Source: Myxococcota bacterium
GTDB taxonomy: Bacteria > Myxococcota_A > Polyangia > HGW-17 > JAJRWW01
Direction: 5' to 3'
Assembly (NCBI GenBank): GCA_024276595.1
Contig: JAJRWW010000197.1
Location: 1 to 15,748 of the forward strand
DNA: 15,748 nt
The position numbers and the translations under genes were made by a program. Below are positions 1 through 6,544 of the stretch, one piece after another (position 1 is the stretch's first letter; every line of letters starts with the position of its first letter). Under the pieces are notes generated by a model. That model was not told where the DNA came from. It searched no databases and was given only the letters and a program-made list of their open reading frames with translations.

Positions 1-630
1 GCCGACGAGGCCGGAGCGGTGGGAGCCCAGGTGGAGAAGGCGGGCGCCAAGGCCATGGTGGTTCAGGCGGACGTGGCATCCTTTGACGACGCCGGCAAGA
101 TGGTGGATGCCGTGGTGGCCGAGTGGGGCACCCTGGACATCCTGGTGTGCAACGCCGGCATCAACTGGGACGGGGTCATCTGGAAGATGAAGGAGGAGCA
201 GTGGGACAGGGTCCTGGAAATAAACCTGAAGGGATACTTCAACTACATTCGGCACGCCGCGGCCATAATGCGGGAAAACAAGTATGGCAAGATTGTCAAC
301 ATCACCTCCATCAACGGCAAGCGCGGCAAGTTCGGCCAGTCCAACTACGCGGCCTCCAAGGCAGGGATAATCGGCTTGACGAAAACGGCGGCTCGAGATC
401 TGGGCAAGTATGGTATCAACGTCAACGCAGTGGCCCCAGGGCTGATTGAGACGGAGATGATGAAGCAGGCCCCGGAGAAGGTGAAGGAGATGGCCCTGGC
501 GGAGATCCTCCTGGGGCGGCTGGGTCAGCCCGAGGAGGTGGCGCACGTGGTAGCCTTCCTGGCCTCGGATCTCTCCCGGCACGTGACCGGCCAGGTGATC
601 AATGTTGACGGTGGACAGTTCCTGGGCTGA
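1..630 (+). CDS. SDR-family 3-oxoacyl-ACP / acetoacetyl-CoA reductase (5' truncated)
   Basis: The reading frame is open from the first base, so the gene starts upstream; 209 residues are present. About 35-40 N-terminal residues, including the Rossmann GxxxGxG loop, are missing compared with the roughly 245-residue FabG family. Numbered from the first codon, the visible SDR features are the NAG motif at 51-53, the helix Asn at 75 (EINLKG), the catalytic Ser at 103 (ITS), the YxxxK pair Tyr116/Lys120, the PG motif at 146-147 and the typical VDGG ending. These enzymes reduce a 3-ketoacyl thioester with NAD(P)H in the cytoplasm. A thiolase gene follows about 60 bp downstream, which favours acetoacetyl-CoA reduction (PhaB-like) or a beta-oxidation role, but FabG function in fatty-acid synthesis cannot be excluded. 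The family call is secure; the substrate is inferred. Confidence 0.93.
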   Translation, partial: ADEAGAVGAQVEKAGAKAMVVQADVASFDDAGKMVDAVVAEWGTLDILVCNAGINWDGVIWKMKEEQWDRVLEINLKGYFNYIRHAAAIMRENKYGKIVNITSINGKRGKFGQSNYAASKAGIIGLTKTAARDLGKYGINVNAVAPGLIETEMMKQAPEKVKEMALAEILLGRLGQPEEVAHVVAFLASDLSRHVTGQVINVDGGQFLG

Positions 631-677
631 GGGGAGTGACCCCCTCGCTCCCACCGGAGGTATCTCCCGAGAGACCA

Positions 678-683
678 CAGGAG
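678..683 (+). promoter_or_regulatory. Ribosome binding site deciding the thiolase start
   Basis: CAGGAG lies about 6-7 nt before the ATG at 690. It supports that start over the in-frame GTG at 636, which would add 18 residues not typical of thiolases. Confidence 0.6.
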
Positions 684-689
684 ACGAAG

Positions 690-1886
690 ATGATCGAGCT
701 TGAAGATGTTGTTGCCGTAAGCGCCGTGCGGACCCCCATGGGGCGGTTTGGCGGAACCCTTCGGGACATGGCGGCCTACCACCTGGGCGCCGTGGCCATA
801 AAGGAGGCCCTCCGCCGGGCCCAGATCACCGGAGAGCAGGTGGATGACGTGATCTTCGGAAACTGCCGGCAGGCCGGCAATGGCCCCAACCCAGCCCGTT
901 CTGCGGCGCTCTTCGGAGGGCTCCCCGTGGAGGTTCCGGTGCAGACCATCAACATGGCCTGCCCCTCGGGCATGAGGACGCTCATGCTGGGCGCCCAGGC
1001 CATCAGGCTGGGGGACGCGGAGGTGGTTGTGACCGGCGGCATGGACTCCATGTCCACCATTCCCTATCTGCTCAAGAACGCCCGCTGGGAGGGCTTCAAG
1101 ATGGGGGACAAGACCCTGATGGACGGCTGGTCCGACTCCATCGACCCGGTGGCAGGCTACGGCATGGGGATGACCGCCGAGAACGTCGCCGAGAAGCACG
1201 GCATCTCCCGGGCGGCGATGGACGAGCTTGCGGCCCAGAGCCAGGCCAAGGCGGCGGCAGCCCAGGAGAATGGCTGGTTCGATGAGGAGCTGACGCCCAT
1301 CGAGATCCCCGCCACCCGCAAGAAGGATGCCTTTCTTTTCGAGAAGGACGAGTCCATCCGCCCGGGCACCACGGTGGAGAAGCTGGCCAGGCTGCGCCCC
1401 GCCTTCAAGCCGGAGGGCGGGAGCGTCACAGCCGGAAACGCATGTGGAATGACCGACGGGGCCTGCGCCCTGGTGCTGACCTCCCGGCAGCGGGCCAGGG
1501 AGCTGGGGGTCGCGCCGCTGTTTTCCATCCTGGGATACTCGAACGTGGCGGTGGATGGCAAGTTCATGGGAGAGGGGCCTGGCGTGGCCATCCCGGCGGC
1601 ATTGGATGCCGCCGGGATGAAGCTGGAGGACATGGACCTCATCGAGGTCAACGAGGCATTTGCCGCCCAGGTGCTCTGCAACGAGAAGATGCTCGGCTGG
1701 GATAGAGACAAGCTGAACGTGCACGGCGGAGCCATCGCCCTGGGGCACCCAACTGGGATAAGCGGCGCCCGGATAGTTGTCACCTTGCTCTATGCCCTCA
1801 GGCGAATGGGCGGCACCCTCGGCGTGGCATCCATCTGCGGTGGCGGAGGCGTCTCCACGGCGATGGTCATCAAGCGCGAGCAGTGA
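690..1886 (+). CDS. Acetyl-CoA C-acetyltransferase (thiolase)
   Basis: This 398-residue protein has the normal length for a type II thiolase. It catalyses CoA-dependent condensation of two acetyl-CoA to acetoacetyl-CoA, or the reverse cleavage of 3-ketoacyl-CoA, in the cytoplasm. The catalytic triad is complete: nucleophilic Cys91 in NMACPSGM, His353 in ALGHPTG and Cys383 in SICGGGG, with the family spacing (Cys89/His348/Cys378 in the Zoogloea enzyme). The frame also allows a GTG at 636, but the ATG at 690 has CAGGAG at 678-683 about 7 nt upstream and gives the usual thiolase N-terminus (EDVVAVSAVRTPMG). It lies directly after the short-chain reductase, as in phaA-phaB type pairs; no PHA synthase is visible here, so the pathway stays open. 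Confidence 0.95.
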   Translation: MIELEDVVAVSAVRTPMGRFGGTLRDMAAYHLGAVAIKEALRRAQITGEQVDDVIFGNCRQAGNGPNPARSAALFGGLPVEVPVQTINMACPSGMRTLMLGAQAIRLGDAEVVVTGGMDSMSTIPYLLKNARWEGFKMGDKTLMDGWSDSIDPVAGYGMGMTAENVAEKHGISRAAMDELAAQSQAKAAAAQENGWFDEELTPIEIPATRKKDAFLFEKDESIRPGTTVEKLARLRPAFKPEGGSVTAGNACGMTDGACALVLTSRQRARELGVAPLFSILGYSNVAVDGKFMGEGPGVAIPAALDAAGMKLEDMDLIEVNEAFAAQVLCNEKMLGWDRDKLNVHGGAIALGHPTGISGARIVVTLLYALRRMGGTLGVASICGGGGVSTAMVIKREQ

Positions 1887-1910
1887 TGCCCTCGGACCAG
1901 ATTCACCTGG

Positions 1911-2672
1911 ATGCTGCCAATGGACCTCGGTGAGCTCTGCGGGTACCTCGACGACTACCTGGACCTGGGGGGTTTCGAGGACTTCCCTGGCGCGGAGAAC
2001 GGTCTGCAGCTCGAGAGGACCGGGCCGGTGACCAGGATCGTCGCGGCGGTTGACGCCTGCCAGTTCACAATCGACGCCGCCGCAGGGGCTGGCGCTCATT
2101 TGCTGCTCGTTCACCACGGTCTTCTGTGGGGCGGCCTCAGGCCCTTCACCGGGCCGCTTTTTCGGCGCATCTCGGCCGCCATTCGAGCCAACCTCGCCAT
2201 CTACTCCTGCCACCTGCCTCTGGATGCACACCCGGAGGTGGGCAACGCCGTTGGACTGGCCAGGGCGCTCGGCGTGGAGCCAGTGGCTCCCTTTGGCGAG
2301 CACCGAGGGCGACACCTGGGCCAAGTCCTGGAGTGCGACCACGAGCGAGCCGAGTGGGCCTCGCTCGTGGAGCGGGCGGTCGGTCGCCCGGTGAAGCTGC
2401 TGCCCACTGGCCCCGAGCGGATCCGACGGGTCGCGCTGGTCACCGGCAGCGCGGGAGGGTTTCTGGAGGAGGCTCGTGTGGCAGGCTGTGACGCCCTGCT
2501 GACAGGAGAGGCACGCCACAGCACCTACCTGGAAGCAGAGGAGATGGGCGTCAACGTCTGCCTCGCGGGGCACTACGCCACCGAGCGCTTCGGTGTGGAG
2601 GCCCTGGCCTCACACCTGGCAGAGCGCTTCGGCCTCTCCTGGTCCTTCATCGACCACGACACCGGCATGTAG
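1911..2672 (+). CDS. Nif3-like dinuclear metal centre protein (DUF34/YbgI family)
   Basis: The protein has 253 residues, the usual length for single-domain bacterial Nif3/YbgI proteins. The metal ligands of the family are all visible: the HH pair His68/His69 in LVHHGLLW, Asp105 in CHLPLDAH, and His221/Glu225 in AGHYATE. The spacing matches E. coli YbgI (His63/64, Asp101, His215, Glu219). The GLQ motif at 31-33 and the C-terminal FIDHDTG segment also fit. The family forms toroidal hexamers with two metal ions per subunit. It is often labelled GTP cyclohydrolase I type 2, but its cellular role is not settled. Translation may begin at the ATG at 1911 or at the second ATG at 1920; no clear Shine-Dalgarno separates them. 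It follows the thiolase by 24 bp and may be co-transcribed. Confidence 0.92.
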   Translation: MLPMDLGELCGYLDDYLDLGGFEDFPGAENGLQLERTGPVTRIVAAVDACQFTIDAAAGAGAHLLLVHHGLLWGGLRPFTGPLFRRISAAIRANLAIYSCHLPLDAHPEVGNAVGLARALGVEPVAPFGEHRGRHLGQVLECDHERAEWASLVERAVGRPVKLLPTGPERIRRVALVTGSAGGFLEEARVAGCDALLTGEARHSTYLEAEEMGVNVCLAGHYATERFGVEALASHLAERFGLSWSFIDHDTGM

Positions 2673-2677
2673 AGCGT

Positions 2678-2707
2678 TTGCGCCGCTCGCCGTGGCGGAC
2701 ACAATAG
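2678..2707 (+). promoter_or_regulatory. Possible sigma70-type promoter for the CAP lipoprotein gene
   Basis: TTGCGC (2678-2683) and CAATAG (2702-2707) are separated by 18 bp in the 70-bp gap before the CAP gene. Both boxes are imperfect, and this is a pattern match only. A purine-rich ribosome binding site (GAAGGAGAG, 2721-2729) follows before the ATG at 2743. Confidence 0.25.
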
Positions 2708-2742
2708 TAACCTGAGCGTCGAAGGAGAGAGGTGGTCTGTCA

Positions 2743-4152
2743 ATGCTCCAACGCCTCTGTAGACACTGCAGCGTGACCTTGGCCCCTGGGAGAGCTCGCC
2801 GGCCGACAGTTGAAGGGCGCTACTGGCGGCCGGCACCCCTGCCCCTGCTGGGAGCGGTGCTCCTGCTGGCGTGTGCGCCCACCGCTCCCGCCACCCGGCC
2901 CGCCCAGGGCCTGGCCGGGACCACAGAGCCGGGAGCCGGCTCTGGCTCTGGCTCTGGCTCCGGCTCTGGCTCCGGCTCCGGCTCCGGCTCCGGCTCTGGC
3001 TCTGGCGCAGCAGAGGGCTGGGACGCGGCGCCGGTTGTCGCGTCGCCGGGGAGCGGCTCGCCCCGGCCCAAGGCCGTGGGTGGCTCGCCCTCCCGCGCTG
3101 ACCAGCGACGGCCAACTCGGGGCGCGCTGGCCCACGTCCCTCCCTGGGGTCCCTCTTCCTTCAAGGGGCTCAAGGCCATGGAGGACCGGATCGTGGCGTA
3201 CGTCAATCGGCTCCGCAAGGGAAGGGGGCTCGGGGCCCTGAAGCCGGACGGGCGGCTCAGGGTGGCCGCACGGCAGCACAGCATCGAGATGCTCACCAGG
3301 CGCTACTACGGTCACGGCTCGCCCGTGAAGGCCTGGGCCAGCCCGGCCCAGCGGGCCTGCCACGCCGGCTTCCTGGATCCCTACGTCTCCGAGAACATTG
3401 GCAAGGTGGCTGGCTTCGGAGACCCGGCCCTCGCCATGTTCGAGTCCTGGCGCCGGAGCCCGGGGCACTTCGCGAACATGGTCCAGGCGCGCATGAAGTA
3501 CATCGGCGTGGGGGTCGTACCTGCGGGCGGATCCGCGTACATAGGCACCCAGCTTTTTGGCACCGACGTGCTGGACCTCCGGAAGCTGAAGGTGGTGCGA
3601 CGTAGGCGGCGGGTGGTGCGGCTGACCGTGGACCTCTTCGCGGCCTCCCGGGTGGACGTGAAGGCGTGGATGGGGAGCCGCTTCCTGGCGGATGTGCCCG
3701 CTCGGGGGCGGGGAGCCAGGTTCCGCATGGACCTGCCTCCGTCCCGCGCCAGGAGTGTACGCCTGGACTTCGCCGTGAAGGTGGGGGCCCAGGTCCCGCT
3801 CCTTTGCGTACACGTCACCGTGGCGCCCGGCGGCGCTGTCTCCGTGCGGCGCAACACCTTTGACCGCAGGTGCAGGCAGATCACCGGTGTGCGCGCGAGC
3901 ACGGGCAAGCTGACGCTGCTGCAACGGGTGCTCACCGGGGAGGCCAGGGCTGCGACCCCCAATGCGCTGAAGTCGCGCTTCTACCTGAACCACCGATGGG
4001 GTGATCCTCTTCGGCTGCGCCTGGGCCGCTGGGTGGGCTTTGCACAGGTGCTATCGAGACCCCGCACCCTCTTTTCCATGGTCGTGGGCGGGATCGTGAA
4101 GGACTACCTCTGGATCCACCTCGGCAAGGCCCCGGTGTTTCGCTGCCCCTAG
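2743..4152 (+). CDS. CAP (SCP/PR-1-like) domain lipoprotein with Ser-Gly linker
   Basis: The 469-residue protein begins with a long basic N-region and a hydrophobic segment (31-43) ending in the lipobox LLAC at Cys44, so it is predicted to be a lipoprotein. A low-complexity linker with 11 Ser-Gly pairs (67-88) and a polar spacer follow. A CAP domain spans about 146-275, with His179 (ARQHS), His191 (YYGHGSP), Glu217 (SENIG), Glu234/Trp236 and His242 (RRSPGHF), then the IGVGVV strand. Residues from about 285 to 469 are rich in basic and beta-forming residues and I do not recognise them. CAP proteins act outside the cell or in the envelope; their biochemical role in bacteria is mostly unknown, with binding or protease-like roles proposed. 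The start is supported by GAAGGAGAG about 13 nt upstream of the ATG. The stop overlaps that of the opposing kinase gene. Confidence 0.88.
   Translation: MLQRLCRHCSVTLAPGRARRPTVEGRYWRPAPLPLLGAVLLLACAPTAPATRPAQGLAGTTEPGAGSGSGSGSGSGSGSGSGSGSGSGAAEGWDAAPVVASPGSGSPRPKAVGGSPSRADQRRPTRGALAHVPPWGPSSFKGLKAMEDRIVAYVNRLRKGRGLGALKPDGRLRVAARQHSIEMLTRRYYGHGSPVKAWASPAQRACHAGFLDPYVSENIGKVAGFGDPALAMFESWRRSPGHFANMVQARMKYIGVGVVPAGGSAYIGTQLFGTDVLDLRKLKVVRRRRRVVRLTVDLFAASRVDVKAWMGSRFLADVPARGRGARFRMDLPPSRARSVRLDFAVKVGAQVPLLCVHVTVAPGGAVSVRRNTFDRRCRQITGVRASTGKLTLLQRVLTGEARAATPNALKSRFYLNHRWGDPLRLRLGRWVGFAQVLSRPRTLFSMVVGGIVKDYLWIHLGKAPVFRCP
2941..3006 (+). repeat. Hexanucleotide tandem repeat, 11 copies of TCYGGC
   Basis: Eleven in-frame units of TCTGGC or TCCGGC encode (Ser-Gly)11 in the linker of the CAP lipoprotein. 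Units differ only at the third base. Because the unit is 6 bp, copy-number slippage would change linker length without breaking the frame. The complementary strand reads as PEPE- or RSRS-like open frames, which are artefacts. Confidence 0.95.
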
Positions 4153-6266
4153 CTGCGAGGTCCGCGCACGCAGCGAAAGCCGGTGTATGCGTGCTGGCGC
4201 CGCCGCTCGGGGTCCATGCAGACCCGGATGGAGATGCAGCCCGGGGCCCGGTAGAGGCTCGCGGCTCGGGGCACGGGATCGGTCTCCATCAAGATGGGCA
4301 GGCCGCGCACCGCACGCCAGTGACGCGCGCGCAGCCCGGCGAAGGGGAACTGCGCGGGGGGGGTCTTGGGCGTCACCGGGTGGGTGTAGGGGTCGAGGGT
4401 CCACTCCATGGCGTTGGCGGCCAGGTCACAGAGGCGTTTCCCCCCGTGGCGGATGACGTCCTGGTCGGAGCTGCAGACCGGCCTCAGCGTGGGTCTACTT
4501 CCCACGAGCAGCGCGGTTCTGGCCGGGTCCAGCGCTCCGGAGCCCCAGGGGTTGAGGGCGAGCTCCGGCCCGCGGGCAGCGTACTCCAGCTCCACCTCCC
4601 TGGGGAGGCGTGCGCCCAGCGCGGCGCAGTACGCCATGGCGCTCTTCCAACCCACCCCCACGGCCGGGAGGTTGGATTGGTGAGCGGCATCGGGAGGCGC
4701 CTGCATGGGAGCGTGCCTCCCGACTGCGCTGGCAGCTCCCTCAGGGGACGCCGCCTGGGCCCGTGCTGCGGCCCGGGCCGCAGCCCAGGGGCGGTACTCT
4801 CCCCAGGTGACCTCGTGCTGCTGGATCTGGAAGCTGCGCGTGCAACAGGTCCAGCCAGCGATCAGGCGGAAGTAGGGCTCATCTGCCGCCACCTTTCCCA
4901 GGCCCAGGCGGAGCGGGTGCGCCGGTCTGGAGACCAGAACCCACGGGTTGGTCGCGGCTGGTGGGTGCCTGGTCGGGGGCTGCGGCGGAGAGGAAGGGCC
5001 AGGCTGAGGGGCTGCTGGAGGAGACTGATCAGGGGCCGCGGGTGCCTGGACCCGTGATCTGGGGAGCCAGGAGGCGATGGCCCAGCCCGCCAGCAGCAGG
5101 GCGGTCAGGGCTCCGGCGCCCATGAGGATCCTCCTCCCCCACGCGCGCTTGCTCTGCGGCGACGGCTGGGCCTCGTCCTGGGGTGGGTCATCGCTCTCGG
5201 CCACGACCGACCGAGGTCCGGGCGGCTCCCCCTCGGGACCAGGTGCGCTCAAGTTGGCGGGAGTTGTGGAGGAGATTGCCTCGGTGGGCAGCTCATGGGA
5301 GCTCTCCGCGCGCATGGTTGGCTCGGTGGCGATCTGAGCCCGGTCGCGGGGGATGGGGCCGGGCAGAGTGTGGGAGACCTGGCCCTGCTCGGGCGCCTCG
5401 CTCAGTAGCTGCTGGAGAAAGGAGCGCACCGTCTGGCAGCGCTCACCCGGGGTCTTGGCCATGGCCCCCCTTATCAGGCCGTCAAGAGCGGATGAGAGGT
5501 CCGGGCGCTCCGAGGTCAGGTCCGGGGGCGGGTCCTGCATGTGCTTGAGCAGCAGGGCGCCAAAGCTCTTGGCCTGGTATGGGGGCTTGCCCGTGAGCAT
5601 GCGGAACAGGACGGCGGCCACGGAGTAGATGTCCGACCACGGGCCTATGCTCTGGGTCTCCCCCGCCGCCTGCTCTGGGGACATGTACAGGGGGGTGCCG
5701 AGGAGCTGTCCTGTGCGGGTCTCCACGCTGCCATCGCCCACGTTGGGATCCATCAGCTTGGCGATGCCAAAGTCCAGCAGCTTGGGCCTGAGCTTGCCCT
5801 GGGGGTCTCGGTGCAGGAAGATGTTGTCGGGCTTGATGTCCCGGTGCACGATGCCTGCCGCGTGGGCCGCAGCCAGGCCGTCTAGCACCGGCCGCAGGAT
5901 CGCCAGCGCCTCGCTCACGGTGACCACGCCGCGCTCGTCGAGGTACTCCTGAAGGCTCAGCCCATTGAGGAGCTCCATCACGTAGTAGCAGCGCTCGTCG
6001 GGCAGGGTGCCGAAGTCGGTCACCTCGACAATGGCGTCGTGCCCGATGCGACCGGCCGCCTGGGCCTCCTGGCGGAAGCGGGCCACCAGGTTCTCGTCGT
6101 CGGAGAGCGCTCGGGAGAGGACCTTCACCGCCACCTTGCGGTCGAGCACAGGGTGGTGCGCCACGTACACCTCGCCCATGCCGCCCTTGCCCAGCAGGCT
6201 CACGATCTCGTAGTTGCCTATCTTCTCTCCCACGAGGGAGCTCTTGTCGTCGTGTGGCTGCGACAT
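4149..6266 (-). CDS. Transmembrane Ser/Thr protein kinase with periplasmic FGE-sulfatase-like domain
   Basis: The 705-residue product begins with a PknB/Hanks-type kinase domain (18-285): glycine loop GKGGMGEV (26-33), Lys48 in VAVKVL, Glu67, catalytic loop HRDIKPDN (141-148), DFG (165-167) and activation segment to GTPLYMSPEQ (190-199). All catalytic residues are present. A Pro/Ser/Thr-rich juxtamembrane stretch (290-375) leads to one membrane helix (about 380-400) preceded by SKRAWGRR, placing the kinase inside. A Pro-rich stalk and an FGE-sulfatase (SUMF1-like) domain (about 466-702) follow. Family motifs are recognisable but altered: HEVTWGEY, VGVGWKSAMAYC, LPREVELEYAARG, AANAMEW and YTGFRCVR. 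Eight cysteines in this outer part suggest disulfides. It probably senses an envelope signal and phosphorylates cytoplasmic targets. The frame is open to 6707, but the ATG at 6266 gives the normal kinase N-terminus and has AGGA nearby. Confidence 0.93.
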   Translation of the reverse strand: MSQPHDDKSSLVGEKIGNYEIVSLLGKGGMGEVYVAHHPVLDRKVAVKVLSRALSDDENLVARFRQEAQAAGRIGHDAIVEVTDFGTLPDERCYYVMELLNGLSLQEYLDERGVVTVSEALAILRPVLDGLAAAHAAGIVHRDIKPDNIFLHRDPQGKLRPKLLDFGIAKLMDPNVGDGSVETRTGQLLGTPLYMSPEQAAGETQSIGPWSDIYSVAAVLFRMLTGKPPYQAKSFGALLLKHMQDPPPDLTSERPDLSSALDGLIRGAMAKTPGERCQTVRSFLQQLLSEAPEQGQVSHTLPGPIPRDRAQIATEPTMRAESSHELPTEAISSTTPANLSAPGPEGEPPGPRSVVAESDDPPQDEAQPSPQSKRAWGRRILMGAGALTALLLAGWAIASWLPRSRVQAPAAPDQSPPAAPQPGPSSPPQPPTRHPPAATNPWVLVSRPAHPLRLGLGKVAADEPYFRLIAGWTCCTRSFQIQQHEVTWGEYRPWAAARAAARAQAASPEGAASAVGRHAPMQAPPDAAHQSNLPAVGVGWKSAMAYCAALGARLPREVELEYAARGPELALNPWGSGALDPARTALLVGSRPTLRPVCSSDQDVIRHGGKRLCDLAANAMEWTLDPYTHPVTPKTPPAQFPFAGLRARHWRAVRGLPILMETDPVPRAASLYRAPGCISIRVCMDPERRRQHAYTGFRCVRGPRS

Positions 6267-6293
6267 CTGGTCCTGGGTCGGTGCTCCTGGTGG

Positions 6294-6312
6294 ATGCGCC
6301 GCGAAGGCGCAT
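6294..6312. promoter_or_regulatory. Perfect 7-bp inverted repeat in the kinase leader
   Basis: ATGCGCC (6294-6300) and GGCGCAT (6306-6312) flank a 5-nt loop. The hairpin sits 28-46 nt upstream of the kinase start and would lie in its 5' leader. It could be an RNA hairpin with a UUCG-like loop on the kinase transcript, or a protein-binding operator. There is no T-tract, so it is not a typical terminator. The structure is seen directly; the role is inferred. Confidence 0.5.
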
Positions 6313-6469
6313 GCGATCCCCACTTGGCGCCTGGATTGTCTGCCCTGGCCCGTGCAGGATCGCCCATTTGCTTGCGGTTCGTCAAGGGTCCCTGAGTCAG
6401 GTCTGGCTTCGATCCATAGTGATGTCGCCCGGGAGCACCGGGACAGGGCAGCCCCCTCTGCCGTGCCCC

Positions 6470-6497
6470 TTGACTGGGCCCCGACAGGATATAGGAT
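6470..6497 (+). promoter_or_regulatory. Sigma70-type promoter for the sigma factor gene
   Basis: TTGACT (6470-6475) and TAGGAT (6492-6497) are 16 bp apart, matching 5/6 and 4/6 of the consensus, in the only AT-rich part of the intergenic region. The transcript would begin near 6504. This leaves too little leader for the upstream TTG at 6512 and favours the GTG at 6545 or the ATG at 6575 as the start. Confidence 0.42.
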
Positions 6498-6500
6498 AAA

Positions 6501-6515
6501 ACAAAGCCGGTTTGT
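6501..6515. promoter_or_regulatory. Inverted repeat ACAAA-N5-TTTGT at the predicted transcription start
   Basis: Five-base arms (6501-6505 and 6511-6515) flank GCCGG, placed just downstream of the predicted -10 box of the sigma gene. The position suits an operator, but the arms are short and chance is possible. Confidence 0.3.
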
Positions 6516-6544
6516 CAGCTTTACCGCGAAAGGATCGGCCACAA

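Larger units (their letters stand above)
6267..6544. other. Divergent intergenic region between kinase and sigma factor genes
   Basis: About 280 bp with no convincing coding frame. It contains the inverted repeat at 6294-6312, a second repeat with 5-bp arms (CCCGG 6428-6432 / CCGGG 6438-6442), the sigma70-like promoter at 6470-6497 and a locally AT-rich block at about 6487-6516. That block holds a tandem AGGATA and, read on the - strand, two TATCCT hexamers that could serve as kinase -10 boxes. Both divergent genes are probably controlled from here. Confidence 0.6.

Noticed and set aside
525..2573. 682-codon open frame on the - strand across the thiolase and Nif3 genes
   Set aside because: It is antisense to two well-recognised genes and its product is low-complexity His/Gly/Pro/Arg sequence without domains; long antisense frames are expected in GC-rich DNA.
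2941..3006. Ser-Gly repeat region as a CRISPR or regulatory repeat
   Set aside because: The units are 6 bp, contiguous and in frame within a coding gene, so it is a coding microsatellite.
2740..3993. 417-codon open frame on the - strand opposite the CAP gene
   Set aside because: It is Arg/Pro/Gly-rich shadow sequence with an RSRS/GAGA stretch caused by the Ser-Gly repeat; the + strand frame has a signal peptide and a recognisable domain.
6512..6544. TTG start of the sigma factor at 6512
   Set aside because: It lies about 8 nt after the predicted transcription start, inside the inverted repeat, and has no ribosome binding site.
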